From contig NZ_CP074371.1 of the NCBI RefSeq assembly GCF_018362975.1, positions 5,022,001 to 5,086,000 of the forward strand: 64,000 bases of DNA. Direction: 5' to 3'. The DNA comes from Nocardia tengchongensis (GTDB lineage: Bacteria; Actinomycetota; Actinomycetes; Mycobacteriales; Mycobacteriaceae). Position numbers and translations under genes: made by a program. Shown here in pieces: positions 18,376-28,139 of this stretch (position 1 is its first letter; each line of letters opens with the position of its first letter). The notes beneath the pieces were generated by a model. That model did no database searches, was not told the DNA's origin, and worked only from the letters and a program-made list of their open reading frames with translations.

Positions 18376-19137
18376 ATGGCCGAGTTCGCGGACAGGAGCG
18401 CGATCGTCACAGGCGGTGCGCGCGGCATCGGCGCGGCGGTGGTCGCGGAATTGGTGAAGGCGGGCTTCGGTGTGGTCATCGCCGATCTGCGCGACGAGCA
18501 CGGGACGACACTCGCCGGAACCTTCGCGCCGCGGGCCCGGTTCCATCACCTCGACGTCACCGACGAGGGCGCGTGGCAGCGGGTGATCGAGGAGACCGAA
18601 CGCGAATTCGGTCCGCTGGCCGCACTGGTCAACAATGCCGAAATCCTCGACTTCGGGACCGTGGAGACGGAATCGCCCGACATGTTCCGGCACGTCCTGG
18701 ATGTCAACCTCTTCGGTGCCTGGCTCGGCATCCGGCTGACCGCGCCCCGGCTGCGCGCGGCGGGCGGCGGCACCATCGTCAATGTCGCCTCGACCGCGGG
18801 CCTGATGGGTTATGCCGGTATCAGCGGATACGTCGCCAGCAAGTGGGCATTGCGTGGACTGACCAAAGCCGCAGCGCTGGAACTGGGTTCGTCCGGAATC
18901 CGCGTGTGCTCGGTACACCCGGGACCGATTCACACCGCGATGACCGCCGGCATCGACGAGTCCATCGCCGCCACCCAGCCCCTGCCGCGATTCGGCGAGC
19001 CACAGGAGGTGGCCGCGATGGTCCGCTTCCTCATCACCGAGGCGACCTTCTCGACCGGTTCGGAATTCGTGATCGACGGCGGCGCGACCACCGGCCAGGC
19101 CGGGGCACTCGAAGCGTCCGGCGCAGAGCACCGGTAA
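18376..19137 (+). CDS. Short-chain dehydrogenase/reductase (SDR)
   Basis: This 253-residue classical SDR has the cofactor motif TGGARGIG near the N-terminus, Asp after the second strand (VIADLRDE, favouring NAD), the catalytic Ser in VNVASTAG, and YVASK. The NNAG motif reads NNAE, an uncommon change. It resembles 3-alpha/20-beta-hydroxysteroid dehydrogenases; the natural substrate cannot be inferred. CGGAGGACAAACC gives a good ribosome site. It starts a cluster with the SHOCT protein and a USP on the same strand. Confidence 0.9.
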   Translation: MAEFADRSAIVTGGARGIGAAVVAELVKAGFGVVIADLRDEHGTTLAGTFAPRARFHHLDVTDEGAWQRVIEETEREFGPLAALVNNAEILDFGTVETESPDMFRHVLDVNLFGAWLGIRLTAPRLRAAGGGTIVNVASTAGLMGYAGISGYVASKWALRGLTKAAALELGSSGIRVCSVHPGPIHTAMTAGIDESIAATQPLPRFGEPQEVAAMVRFLITEATFSTGSEFVIDGGATTGQAGALEASGAEHR

Positions 19138-19167
19138 CGGCGAAACGAACGAATGGGAGGCATCGCC

Positions 19168-19425
19168 ATGATGTATTGGAACGACCACGATATGAGTGGC
19201 TGGGGCTACGCCTGGATGAGCGTGGGCATGCTGATCTTCTGGGCCCTCGTCATCGGCGGGATCGCCATCGCGATCCGGTTCGCGCTCGCCGATCGGGACA
19301 CCACGCCGCGCTCCGCATCCCCGTCACCGCAGGAGCTGCTCGCCCAGCGATTCGCGCGCGGTGAGATCGACGAGACCGAGTACAGCACGCGGCTCGCCGC
19401 GCTGCGCGCAGCCGGGGCACCGTAG
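19168..19425 (+). CDS. Small SHOCT-domain membrane protein
   Basis: The 85-residue protein begins MMYWNDHDMSGWGYAWM, has one transmembrane helix (VGMLIFWALVIGGIAIAIRF), and ends in a SHOCT motif (LLAQRFARGEIDETEYSTRLAAL). SHOCT is a short oligomerisation domain found on many small bacterial membrane proteins. GGGAGG lies 7 bases before the ATG at 19168, so the ATG at 19153 is less likely. Its stop (TAG) shares one base with the GTG of the next gene. Confidence 0.88.
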   Translation: MMYWNDHDMSGWGYAWMSVGMLIFWALVIGGIAIAIRFALADRDTTPRSASPSPQELLAQRFARGEIDETEYSTRLAALRAAGAP

Positions 19426-20354
19426 TGAGCACGCGGGCCGAGGCGTCGACCGCTGCCTCCGAAACCCATGCCGGCCAACTGAATCCGCCGATCGTCGTCG
19501 CGACCGACGGATCGGCCGTCTCCTACCTCGCGGTCGCGTGGGCTGCCGTGGACGCGGGACTGCACGGGTCCCCGCTGGAGATCCTCACCTCGGTGGCGGT
19601 CCCCGGCGGTTGGGGGCGCGGCGCGCTGCTCACCGAGGCCGACACCGAGTGGCTGCGCCTCGACGGCCGGCGCGTGCTGACCGAAGCCACCCGCGTCGCG
19701 CGCGCCGCCGCCATCGGCGACGCGCTGACCATCGAGTCGGACATCACCTTCGACACCGCGATCGCGAACTTGATCGAGCGGTCCCGCCACGCGCGGCTGC
19801 TGGTGGTGGGCAGTCGCGGACGTGGTGCGATCCGGCGCGGCCTGCTCGGGTCGGTCAGCACCGCGGTGACCCGCCACGCCCACTGCGCGGTCGCGGTCGT
19901 GCACACGACCGCTGCGCTCGACCCGGTCGCCGCCGAGAAACCGGTGCTCGTCGGCATCGACGGTTCACCGCACAGCGTGCCCGCGCTGGAACTCGCCTTC
20001 GAGGAAGCCTCGCGCCGCAAGGTCGGACTGGACGCGTTGCACGCCTGGAGCGACACCAATCGCGTCGGCCTGCCGATGTCGGGCTGGGACGCGGTCCGCG
20101 AGCGCGAGACCGAACTGCTCGCCGAACGACTCGCCGGTTACGGTGAGCGCTACCCGGATGTCCAGGTACGCCGAATCCTGGTCCGGGACCGCCCGATCCA
20201 GTCGCTGCTCGATGCCTCGCAGGACGCGCAACTGCTGGTCGTCGGCCGGATCGGCCGCGGCGGCTTCGCCGGGATGCTGCTCGGCTCGACCAGCGACGCG
20301 CTGCTGCACACCGTGGAATGCCCGATGATCGTGGTGCCGTCCGGTCGCGGCTGA
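19425..20354 (+). CDS. Universal stress protein, two tandem Usp domains
   Basis: The 309-residue protein has two Usp domains with ATP-binding loops VGSRGRGAIRRGLLGSVST and VGRIGRGGFAGMLLGSTSD. It is closely similar to the USPs at 12095 and 41588 and is probably an old paralogue. It starts at a GTG overlapping the SHOCT stop by one base, so translation is coupled. A likely ATP-binding stress protein. Confidence 0.92.
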   Translation: MSTRAEASTAASETHAGQLNPPIVVATDGSAVSYLAVAWAAVDAGLHGSPLEILTSVAVPGGWGRGALLTEADTEWLRLDGRRVLTEATRVARAAAIGDALTIESDITFDTAIANLIERSRHARLLVVGSRGRGAIRRGLLGSVSTAVTRHAHCAVAVVHTTAALDPVAAEKPVLVGIDGSPHSVPALELAFEEASRRKVGLDALHAWSDTNRVGLPMSGWDAVRERETELLAERLAGYGERYPDVQVRRILVRDRPIQSLLDASQDAQLLVVGRIGRGGFAGMLLGSTSDALLHTVECPMIVVPSGRG

Positions 20355-20357
20355 CCG

Positions 20358-21218
20358 TCAGGCCGCGCCGGTGCTGGGCGTGAAAGTGAGTGCCTCACTG
20401 ATCACTTCGCCGAAGCGGGTCGGATCGGCGATCAGCCAGCAGTGCCGGCCCTCGACGGTGATCGTCCGGATCTCCTCGTGAGCGGCCCACAACGTCTGCG
20501 TCGCGGCCGCGGGGATCACGTTATCCTCCTTGCTCCAGACGATCGTCGTCGGCAGGCCCCGGCGGCCGAGTTCGGCCAGTTCGGCGGTCAGGTTCGCGGT
20601 TCTGACCAGGGTGGTCGCGCGCCAGAAGGCGCGTGGGTGGGTGAGCGCGGCCGGGACGCCGTCACGGAGGATGACCGGCAGCACGCGGGTCAGCTCGGGG
20701 ACCGGGAGGAGGTCGGCCTGCAGGTGCAAGCCCCAATCCCACAGTGGCCGGCGGGTCATCGCCACCAGCGTGCCGCGGCCGTCGACCCAGGCCGAGCCGC
20801 CGACCGAATTGACCAGGACCAGACGACCCACCAGATCCGGCGAGTCGTGGGCGGTCATGATGGCGACGGCGCCGCCGAACGAGTGGCCGATGAGGGTGAC
20901 CGGTTCGGTGATGCCCACGGCCTGGATGAACGCGGCGACCCAGGCCGCGTAGCCCTTGATGCTGGTTCGGTCGGCGGGCAGTTCGCCGGTACCGCCGAAG
21001 CCGGGCATCGTCGGCGCGTGGACGCGCATTCCGCGTCGCACGAGCTCCTCGAGCGCCTTTCGATAGGTGCGGTTCGCCAGCCCGAATCCGTGCAGCAGCA
21101 CCACGCCGGGACCGGTGCCACCGACCAGATATCGGCTGGGTGCGCCGTCGACCATCGTCGTCCGCCACTGTAACCCGCTATCCTCGGGGCGATTCCGATG
21201 CTGCCGTGGAAACTGCAT
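20358..21218 (-). CDS. Alpha/beta hydrolase (Ser nucleophile)
   Basis: The ~286-residue hydrolase has the oxyanion region VVLLHGFGLANRTY, the nucleophile elbow LIGHSFGGAVAI, an acidic residue near WSKEDNVIPAA, and the catalytic His in VEGRHCWLIADP. The fold begins at LQWRTTMVDGAPSRYLVGG. The ATG at 21218 keeps this first strand; an ATG at 21155 would remove part of it. No strong ribosome site is seen. It is likely an esterase or lipase of unknown substrate and converges with the USP gene. Confidence 0.82.
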   Translation of the reverse strand: MQFPRQHRNRPEDSGLQWRTTMVDGAPSRYLVGGTGPGVVLLHGFGLANRTYRKALEELVRRGMRVHAPTMPGFGGTGELPADRTSIKGYAAWVAAFIQAVGITEPVTLIGHSFGGAVAIMTAHDSPDLVGRLVLVNSVGGSAWVDGRGTLVAMTRRPLWDWGLHLQADLLPVPELTRVLPVILRDGVPAALTHPRAFWRATTLVRTANLTAELAELGRRGLPTTIVWSKEDNVIPAAATQTLWAAHEEIRTITVEGRHCWLIADPTRFGEVISEALTFTPSTGAA

Positions 21219-21297
21219 GGTTCGACTGTGCGCCGGGGGAGTGCCGCCCGACCAGAGGCCAACGCCGTCCGACCGCGGTGGAAGGTCCACGACCGCT

Positions 21298-21311
21298 GGG
21301 ACCTTCGACTC
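21298..21311 (-). promoter_or_regulatory. Candidate DosR-type box upstream of hydrolase
   Basis: GGGACCTTCGACTC matches 9 of 12 fixed positions of the DosR core and lies 80 bases upstream of the hydrolase start at 21218. Confidence 0.3.
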
Positions 21312-21402
21312 TCCGACGGCACCGGCGAGACGCCCGGCGGCCGCCGATCGGGTCGGCGCGGCCACCGGGCGTCCGGTCATCGGTCGGTGGGGGCGGTGTC
21401 GG

Positions 21403-21720
21403 TCAGTGCTTGTCTGCGTCGGCCTTGTGCAGCGCTTCGCTCGCGTCGCGCACGATGCTGCGCAGGAACTCGTACTGCGTGGTGATGAGCTTGTCGGACA
21501 GTTCCAGTCCGGCGCCGACGAGGGTCGTACGCAGCGCGTGCAGATCGGAATCCTCGCGCATCGCCTCCCGCCGTTCACGAATCGCCTCGTCGACGGTGCT
21601 GATGAAGGTGCGCACGGCCGCGCCGGCGGCCCGCTGTCCGGCCTTGGCCGATTCGAGGACCTCGTCGGACAGACGCTCCGGCTGCCCGGTCTGCGCGGAC
21701 TGCTGAGTGGGTGTGGTCAT
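21403..21720 (-). CDS. Small helical protein of unknown function
   Basis: The 105-residue protein is hydrophilic and probably all-helical (AKAGQRAAGAAVRTFISTVDEAIRE..., LSDKLITTQYEFLRSIVRDASEAL). It has no membrane segment. The pattern is phasin-like, meaning amphipathic helices that could coat lipid or polymer granules, but I cannot assign it to a family. The neighbouring WS/DGAT makes a lipid-droplet role worth testing. The ATG at 21720 begins MTTPTQQ. Confidence 0.65.
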   Translation of the reverse strand: MTTPTQQSAQTGQPERLSDEVLESAKAGQRAAGAAVRTFISTVDEAIRERREAMREDSDLHALRTTLVGAGLELSDKLITTQYEFLRSIVRDASEALHKADADKH

Positions 21721-21809
21721 GAGTGGCTCCTGACGCGAAATCGGTGGAACGGCCGCCGCCGGTGACGGCGCCATGCATCAGCATGGACGCGACCATGCGG
21801 CGCGTCGTA

Positions 21810-21823
21810 GGGCCGATCGTCCC
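21810..21823. promoter_or_regulatory. Candidate DosR-type box between divergent genes
   Basis: GGGCCGATCGTCCC is nearly palindromic and matches 9 of 12 fixed positions when read on the minus strand (GGGACGATCGGCCC). It lies 90 bases upstream of the small helical protein at 21720. Confidence 0.35.
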
Positions 21824-21886
21824 CATCCGGTCCTCGCTGCGTCCTCGGTCCGAGCCGGGCAAACAGTGCCCGAAGACGCGGTCCGG

Positions 21887-21900
21887 GTGACCTTCGCCCC
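21887..21900 (+). promoter_or_regulatory. Candidate DosR-type box upstream of second WS/DGAT
   Basis: GTGACCTTCGCCCC matches 9 of 12 fixed positions and lies 89 bases before the WS/DGAT ATG at 21989. Confidence 0.3.
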
Positions 21901-21988
21901 TGCCGGCCACCGGTGCCGCCCGGTCACAGTGAAGACAGGGAAATCTCCCGGCGGGTACAGGATTCGCGCATTCCGGGATGGTAGGACA

Positions 21989-23414
21989 ATGGCCTCGCAC
22001 GACACGCACATGACGCAGTCGGACCTGTTCGCGTGGAGCATGGAACAGGATCCCAATCTGCGATCGACGATCGTGACGGTGCTGGTCCTCGACACCGAAC
22101 CGGACTGGGACCGGTTGCTGCGCCTACTCGATCGAGGGACGCGCGCGGTGCCCAGGTTCCGGCACCGGTTGGTCGCGGTCCCGTGGGGGCTGACGCCGCC
22201 GCGGTGGATTCCCGATCCCGATTTCGACTTGGGCTGGCATGTCCGTCGTCTCGCGCTGCCGGCCCCCCGCGGACCTGGCGTCGGTGATCGAGTTCGCGCG
22301 CACCGAGGTCATGTCCGCATTCGATCCGGCCCGGCCGCTGTGGCGGTTCACGGTGCTCGGCGGCCTGGACGAGGGGAAGAGCGCGCTCGTGCTCAAGGTG
22401 CACCACAGCCTCACCGACGGTGTCGGCGGTATCCAGATCGCCGGTGAGATTCTGGATTTCACCCGTGCGGGTACCGCGCACGAACCGGTCCCCGGCCCGG
22501 CGCCATCGGGAGACGGCGCGTTGGGCGACATCGTCGCGTGGAACTGGACGGCGGGGACGGACCTGGTCCGTGCCGGGATGGCGGCGATACCGCCGATCGC
22601 GCGGCGTGCTCTCACCAACCCCGTCGGCGCGGTCCGCGACGGCGCCGCGATGGCCGAATCCTTGCTCCGGCTGGCCCGCCCGATCACCAGGACGCTGTCG
22701 CCGCTGATGACCGAGCGGAGCCTGGGCCGGCGGCTGACGGTGCTCGAGGTGTCGCTCGAGACGCTGCGGCGGGGTGCGCGTGTGGCCGGCTGCACGGTCA
22801 ACGACGCCTTCCTGGCCGCGGTTCTGATCGGCTTGCGCGGCTACCACCACCGGCACGGGGAGAAGGTCGAGGAGCTGCGGGTAGCGATGCCGATCAGCCT
22901 GCGGCGCCACGGCGATCCGCTCGGGGGCAATCGCATCACGCTCGCCCGCTTCGCCGTCCCGGTCGCAATCGACGGCGCGGTCGATCTCATGCGCGCACTC
23001 GACGCCACGGTCGAGCGGTGGCGCCACGAACCGGCGATCCCGCTGTCGAACGTTGTCGCGGCGACCTTCAACCGGTTGCCGGTCGGGCTGCTCACCCCCA
23101 TGTTCAAACACGTCGACTTCATCGCCTCCGACGTCCCGGGATCCCCGGTCGCGCTCTATGTCGCGGGCGCGAAGGTCGAACGGATCTTCCCCTTCGGTCC
23201 CACTACCGGCACCGCGTTCAACATCACGCTGATTTCGCATGCGGGTACCTGCTGCATCGGAATCAACTCCGACACCGCGGCGGTGCCCGATCCGGCGGTG
23301 CTGGCCGACTGCATCGCCGAGGGGTTCGGCGCGATCGCGGCTCTCGACCCGGCCGCAGGTGATCGGCCGGCATCGGCCGGCCCCCCGGCGCCGCCGGGCA
23401 CAGCGCAGTCGTGA
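21989..23414 (+). pseudogene. Second WS/DGAT acyltransferase, one-base frameshift
   Basis: The reconstructed protein is ~475 residues. The N-terminus (MTQSDLFAWSMEQDPNLRSTIVTV...DFDLGWHVRRLALPAP) reads in one frame. The remainder (ADLASVIEFARTEV...) reads in another and includes the catalytic HHSLTDG, NDAFLAAV and ASDVPGSP. The break is a run of six C at 22263-22268, where five would restore WHVRRLALPAPADLASVIEF. Like the gene at 13013, it would make triacylglycerol or wax esters. Whether it is inactive or miscalled depends on this one base. Confidence 0.85.
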
Positions 23415-23433
23415 ACCCCGGGCGCAGTCGTCA

Positions 23434-23472
23434 ACCCTGGGCCGCAGGGTGAAAGCCCCTGCGGCCCAGGGT
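23434..23472. terminator. Hairpin terminator between convergent genes
   Basis: The 16-bp arms ACCCTGGGCCGCAGGG and CCCTGCGGCCCAGGGT are exact complements with a 7-base loop. They lie between the WS/DGAT stop and the stop of the opposing esterase gene. Confidence 0.85.
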
Positions 23473-23480
23473 CGTCGTGG

Positions 23481-25500
23481 TCAGAGCCCGCTCGGATAGG
23501 TCTCCGGTACCGTGCCCGCGGAGCCGTCGCTGTCCGGTACCAGAGGTTCGAGGGCGGTGGTCCGGTCGATGTGGATGATGGCGTCGTACCGATCGGCCGC
23601 GCGGGTGTGGGAAGTAGTGGCTCTGCCGTTCGGTGCCCGGCTGATAGATGACGCCGATGGCGCGTTCCAAGCGGGGCGCGCGCAGGATGTCGGCGACGTT
23701 GCCGGGACGGTCGGTGCGCAGATACAACGCGGGCATCCCGGTGTCGTGCAGCAGTTCCTCGATGCTGGTGGGCAGTGGTGGGCGCACGGTCTTGCGTTCG
23801 GCCGCGCCGTCCCAGCGGCTCGCCGCGGTGACGGTGCCGGACGCGGTGGTGAATCCGATGGTGCGGCACTGCCTGCCGTGACGTTCACGCACCAGCTGTC
23901 CCAGTGAGAGCTGCCCGTCGGCGGCCATCTCGGTGGCGCGCGCGTCGCCGACGTGAGAGTTGTGCGCCCACACCACGATCCGCGCGGGTGCGCCGGGCCG
24001 GGACAGCTGGGTAGCCAGCGCGTCGAGGGTGTCGGCCATGTGCTCGTCACGCAGATTCCACGAATCCACCCGGGGACCGAACATGGCCCGGTAGTAGGCC
24101 TCGGCGTCCCGCACCGTCCAGGCGTTGCGCAGCGCGTCGAAATGCGCGTCGCCGTCGCCGGTCTCGATCAGCTCCGCGACGCCGCGCTGCAACTCCATCA
24201 GCTGCCGGACCACTTCGGCCTGGCAGGATTCCCCGCCGCCGAACGCGGCGGCGAAACCGTAGGCCTGGCCGTCCTCCTCGGAGACGCGGTCGAAACAGGC
24301 GTAGCGGCGCGCGGCGCGGCGCGCGGCGGCTGGATCCACCTGCTCCAGGTACTCGATCACCCGGCGCATCGAGCGGTGCATGGAATAGAGGTCCAGGCCG
24401 TAGAATCCGGCGCATTCGCCTCCGTCGCGGCGGCGCTGGTCGTTGTGCAGCCGCAGCCATTCCACGAATTCGCGCACCACCGTATTGCGCCACATCCAGC
24501 CCGGGAACCGCTCGAATCCGCTGAGCGCGTGTGTCGGTGAATCGTCGGCGCCCAGGCCGCGGACATAGCGGTCGACGCGGTAGGCGTCGGGCCAGTCGGC
24601 TTCGCAGGCCACCCCGCTGAAGCCGCGCTCGCTGATCAGCCAGCCGGTGATGGCGGCCCGGGCGGCATAGAATTCGGCGGTGCCGTGCGAGCTTTCGCCG
24701 ATGAGCACGAATCGCGCGTCGCCGATGAGATCGTCGAGCGCGTGCTCGGGCGGGACGCCGCCCGGCGCCTCGAGCGCGGCGCCGCGCAGTACGACGACCG
24801 GATCGGCGACGGGGGCCACCGCGCCGATGGTCGGCGTCGCGAGTAGCGCGCGTACCTCGGCGTCGGTGACCTGACTGAAATTCCAGAACGAGTCGCCCAC
24901 CGCGCGGAACGGGGAAGGCATGGTGGCGCAGACCATTTCGTCCACCAGCGCGCCGAACTCGCGGCAGCTGGACTCCGGTGCGGCCGGGACCGCGACCACG
25001 ATGCGCTCGGGCTCCTCGGCGCGCAGCGCCTCGACCGCGGCCAGCATGCTCGCGCCGGTGGCCAGTCCGTCGTCGACCAGAATGACCGTGCGCCCGGCTA
25101 CCGCGATCGGCGCGCGGCCGTCCCGGTAGGCGATCTGGCGGCGGGTCAGCTCGTGCGCCTCGGACCGCGCGATGGCACGCAACTGCTCGGGGCTCACCCG
25201 CAGCGCGCGGACCATGTCGTCGTTCACAACCACGCGACCGTCGGAAGCCAATGCCCCGATGGCGAATTCGGGATTCCCCGGTGCGCCCAACTTGCGCACG
25301 ATGAGCGTGTCCAGTGGCGCGCGCAGGGCCGCCGCCACCTCCCAGGCGACGGGCACGCCCCCGCGCGCCAGGCCGAGCACGATCAGATCGGGCTCGCCGC
25401 GGTAGTGCTCGAGCAGCCGGGCCAGCACCCGCCCGGCCTCGCGGCGATCGCGGAAGATCTGTGGCGGTTCCTCCCGTCGGACGGGCGTCTCGGATGCCAT
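23481..25500 (-). CDS. Phosphoribosyltransferase - erythromycin esterase fusion (Rv2030c-like)
   Basis: The ~670-residue protein has an N-terminal type I phosphoribosyltransferase domain (PRPP motif [13 protein letters not shown] near residues 137-150) and a C-terminal erythromycin-esterase-like domain ([12 protein letters not shown] near residue 265, [15 protein letters not shown], later His and Glu motifs). This architecture matches Rv2030c, a DosR-regulon protein. The ATG at 25500 follows GGAGTTGTC. Near the 3' end a GGG run at 23609-23611 holds one extra base. Removing it restores ...[21 protein letters not shown]... and the stop at 23481; otherwise translation ends at 23431 with an unrelated tail. 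The true substrate is unknown. Confidence 0.88.
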
Positions 25501-25589
25501 GACAACTCCTGGTGGGTGCTGGGGCCGGATGAGTTCAGCGTCCTCGGCGGCAGGGGGCGCGCGACAGGGCACTGCGGCCCGGTGCGCTG

Positions 25590-25603
25590 GGGACCAACGT
25601 CCC
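25590..25603. promoter_or_regulatory. Candidate DosR-type box, perfect inverted repeat
   Basis: GGGACCAACGTCCC is an exact GGGAC-N4-GTCCC palindrome and matches 10 of 12 fixed positions. It lies in the divergent promoter of the Rv2030c-like and DUF4389 genes, 90 bases upstream of the former. Confidence 0.5.
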
Positions 25604-25655
25604 GCCGGAGCGGGCCGCGGTCCGGGCCGGTAGGCATCCAAAGACCGCCGTTTGT

Positions 25656-25669
25656 GGGACTTCGGCTGC
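25656..25669 (+). promoter_or_regulatory. Candidate DosR-type half box upstream of DUF4389 gene
   Basis: GGGACTTCGGCTGC keeps the left half of the DosR core exactly (9 of 12 positions in all). It lies 80 bases before the ATG at 25749. Confidence 0.3.
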
Positions 25670-25748
25670 TCCCGTGGTTGATCGCCGCGGCGGACGATCG
25701 ACGTCAGTCGGTGTTCGATTCGGCCGACGATTCTGGAAGGAGACCGAT

Positions 25749-26422
25749 ATGACGCCCGAGTACAGCGCCGTCCGACTGCGCGGCGATCTGGACGAACCGC
25801 TATCACGCTGGCTGTGGCTGGTGAAATGGATTCTCGCGATACCCCACTACGTCGTGCTGTTCTTCCTGTGGATCGCCTTCTGGGTGGCCACCGTGGTGGC
25901 CTGGTTCTCAATTCTGTTCACCGAGCGCTACCCCGATCCCTGTTCGACTTCAGCGTGGGCGTGATGCGCTGGTCGTGGCGCGTGCAGTACTACACCTACG
26001 CCGCGCTGGGCACCGACAAGTACCCGCCGTTCACGTTGCGGCGGACCGACTACCCGGCGGACCTGGAAGTCGACTACCCGCAACGGCTTTCGCGCGGACT
26101 GGTGCTCGTGAAGTGGTGGCTGCTGGCCATCCCGCATTACCTGATCCTGGGCGCCCTGCTCAGCGGGGGTGTGGCGCTCGGGAGAAGCGGAGACGACGGC
26201 AGCGGCGGCACCACCATTCCGCTGATCGGCGTGCTGGTTTTGATCGCCGCCGTCGCACTGCTGTTCACCGGGCGATACCCCCGCGGCCTGTTCGGCTTCG
26301 TGATCGGCATCAACCGCTGGTTCTACCGGGTGCTGGCATACTCCGCGCTGCTGACCGACGAATACCCGCCCTTGCGGCTCGACCAGGGCCCGCGTGAACC
26401 CGCCGAGGCTCCGGCCGGGTGA
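25749..26422 (+). pseudogene. DUF4389 membrane protein with one-base frameshift
   Basis: The protein has DUF4389-type repeats: [24 protein letters not shown] and [20 protein letters not shown], each followed by helices and an RYP motif ([18 protein letters not shown]). The first repeat is cut from the second by a missing C in CCCC at 25931-25934. Restoring it gives [23 protein letters not shown]. The reconstructed length is ~225 residues with about five helices. GGAAGGAGACC precedes the ATG. The function of the family is unknown. Confidence 0.8.
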
Positions 26423-26508
26423 ACTGCTCCAGGACGGGGTGAGATGGCGTCGGCCGGCACCCCGTTCGTCGATCCAGGCCGCGGCTGTGCTGTCCGGCGC
26501 GGTCGCCG

Positions 26509-26820
26509 TTGGCCGAGCTGACGCGATTCGAGACGGCGCGCTACGAGTCGTCCGGGCCCGGTGGGGAACCGATCCGCGGCATCGACGACAAACTCGGCCG
26601 ATTGGCGAACAGCTCGCAGGTGCATCTGGCGCCCGCGCTCATCGCGACCCGCTACCGGCACCCGGACGTGGCGTTCGTCCCCGTCAGCGACGCGCCGCCG
26701 ACGCCGATCCTGGCGGTGTGGGACCGGGACTCGCAGCTCGTCGCCGGGTTCGTCGCGGCGGCGGCGGGCACCGACAGCGGACTGGGGCGGACACCGCGAG
26801 CCCAGCACTGCCACGGGTAG
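26509..26820 (+). pseudogene. Remnant of LysR-type regulator (effector-domain end)
   Basis: The last ~60 residues (VHLAPALIATRYRHPDVAFVPVSDAPPTPILAVWDRDSQLVAGFVAAA) look like the end of a LysR substrate-binding domain. The N-terminal helix-turn-helix is absent, and nothing upstream within 90 bases supplies it because DUF4389 ends at 26422. I read it as a gene fragment. The flanking bases 26423-26508 and 26821-26941 hold nothing recognisable. Confidence 0.5.
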
Positions 26821-26941
26821 GACCCGGAACCCTCACCAGACGCTCGAACAGCTGAATCCGTGGGGCGATCGTCGCCGCTCGCGAGAACCTCGCGGACTGC
26901 GCTCGGACGCAGGCGTGCGGGATCACCGCACCGCGGGTCAG

Positions 26942-28123
26942 CTACAACTGTGGCCCGGGCAGCGTGGCCGGTGGAGCCGGTGCGGAGGTGGGATGGGCGG
27001 GCAGGCCCAGGGCCGAACGGTCGCAGGCGAGCGCGAGGTCGGTGGCGGTGACCACGCCCGCGAGGCGGCCGTTCGGGTGCACGACGGCGATGATGTCGAG
27101 GCTGGGGCGCAGGACCGTCCGGGCGATGGCATCTCCGAGGGGAGCGTCGATGCCGGCGATCGCGGCGGGCCGAAGTGGGCGGGCCAGTTCGGACACTCGC
27201 AGTCCGGGATGGACCCGGGTGCGGGGGCGAAGGAGATCGGCCCAGGCGAGAACGGCGCAGGGGCGGCCGTCGGCATCGACGACAGGGAAGACGCGGTGAT
27301 GGGTGTAGACCAGGTTCGAGCCGAGGAACTGTTCCACGGTCCAGCCCGCGGCGACCGCGATCGGGTCGGACGTCATGATCTCGCCGATCGTGGTGTCGCC
27401 CAGGCGATGTCGCAGGCCCGCGAGCATCAGTTCGCTGTTGGCGGCGGTGTAGAGGAACCAGCCCAGCAGCATCAGCCACAGGCCGCCGAAATTGTGCGAT
27501 GCCAGGATTTCGGCGAATCCGAGCGCGGTCAGGGTCATGCCGACGAACTGGCCGACGCGGGCGGCGGTGGCCTCGGCGCGCAGCCGGTCGCCACTGCGCC
27601 GCCAGAGCAGTGCCCGCACCACCCGGCCGCCGTCGAGCGGCGCGCCGGGCAGCATATTGAACACGGCGAGAACGACATTGACCGTGGCCAGCCAGATCAG
27701 CGTGGCGGTCACCGGGCCACCGGGGGAGAAGACGGCGGAGACCGCCGCCGCGCTGAACGCCACCGCGCCGAGCAGCAGGCTGGTGGCCGGCCCGGCCAGG
27801 GCGACCCGCAGATCGGTGCGGGCGTCGCGAGGTTCGTCGGCGAGCTCGGAGGCGCCGCCCAGCAGCCACAGCACGATGCGTTCGACGCGAATCCCGTGCC
27901 GGGTGGCCACGATCGAATGCGCGAGCTCGTGGGCGAGCAGGCACGCGATCAGGGCGAGCGCGCCGAGAACGGCCGCCGCCCAGATGATTCCGGTGCTCGC
28001 GGTGCCACGCAGGTAGGCGGCGAGCACCCAGGTGAACAGTCCCACGGTGACCACGGCCGACCAGTGCGCCCCCAGCCGGATGCCGGCGACGCGGCCGAGT
28101 GGGATGGTGGATCGGATCGGCAT
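26942..28123 (-). CDS. Site-2 protease family protein with CBS domains (Rv2625c-like)
   Basis: The 393-residue membrane metalloprotease has the zinc motif HELAHS in its third helix (near residue 66), the second-site motif NMLPGAPLDGGR with the third ligand Asp, several other helices, and two C-terminal CBS segments (IGEIMTSDPIAV...RVFPVVDADGR and LDIIAVVHPNGRLAGVVTATDL). This matches Rv2625c, a DosR-regulon member. It likely cleaves a membrane-bound substrate such as an anti-sigma factor under control of a nucleotide bound by the CBS pair (inference). It follows the DUF2267 gene by 16 bases. Confidence 0.92.
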   Translation of the reverse strand: MPIRSTIPLGRVAGIRLGAHWSAVVTVGLFTWVLAAYLRGTASTGIIWAAAVLGALALIACLLAHELAHSIVATRHGIRVERIVLWLLGGASELADEPRDARTDLRVALAGPATSLLLGAVAFSAAAVSAVFSPGGPVTATLIWLATVNVVLAVFNMLPGAPLDGGRVVRALLWRRSGDRLRAEATAARVGQFVGMTLTALGFAEILASHNFGGLWLMLLGWFLYTAANSELMLAGLRHRLGDTTIGEIMTSDPIAVAAGWTVEQFLGSNLVYTHHRVFPVVDADGRPCAVLAWADLLRPRTRVHPGLRVSELARPLRPAAIAGIDAPLGDAIARTVLRPSLDIIAVVHPNGRLAGVVTATDLALACDRSALGLPAHPTSAPAPPATLPGPQL

Positions 28124-28139
28124 GATGTCCTCGTCCGGG

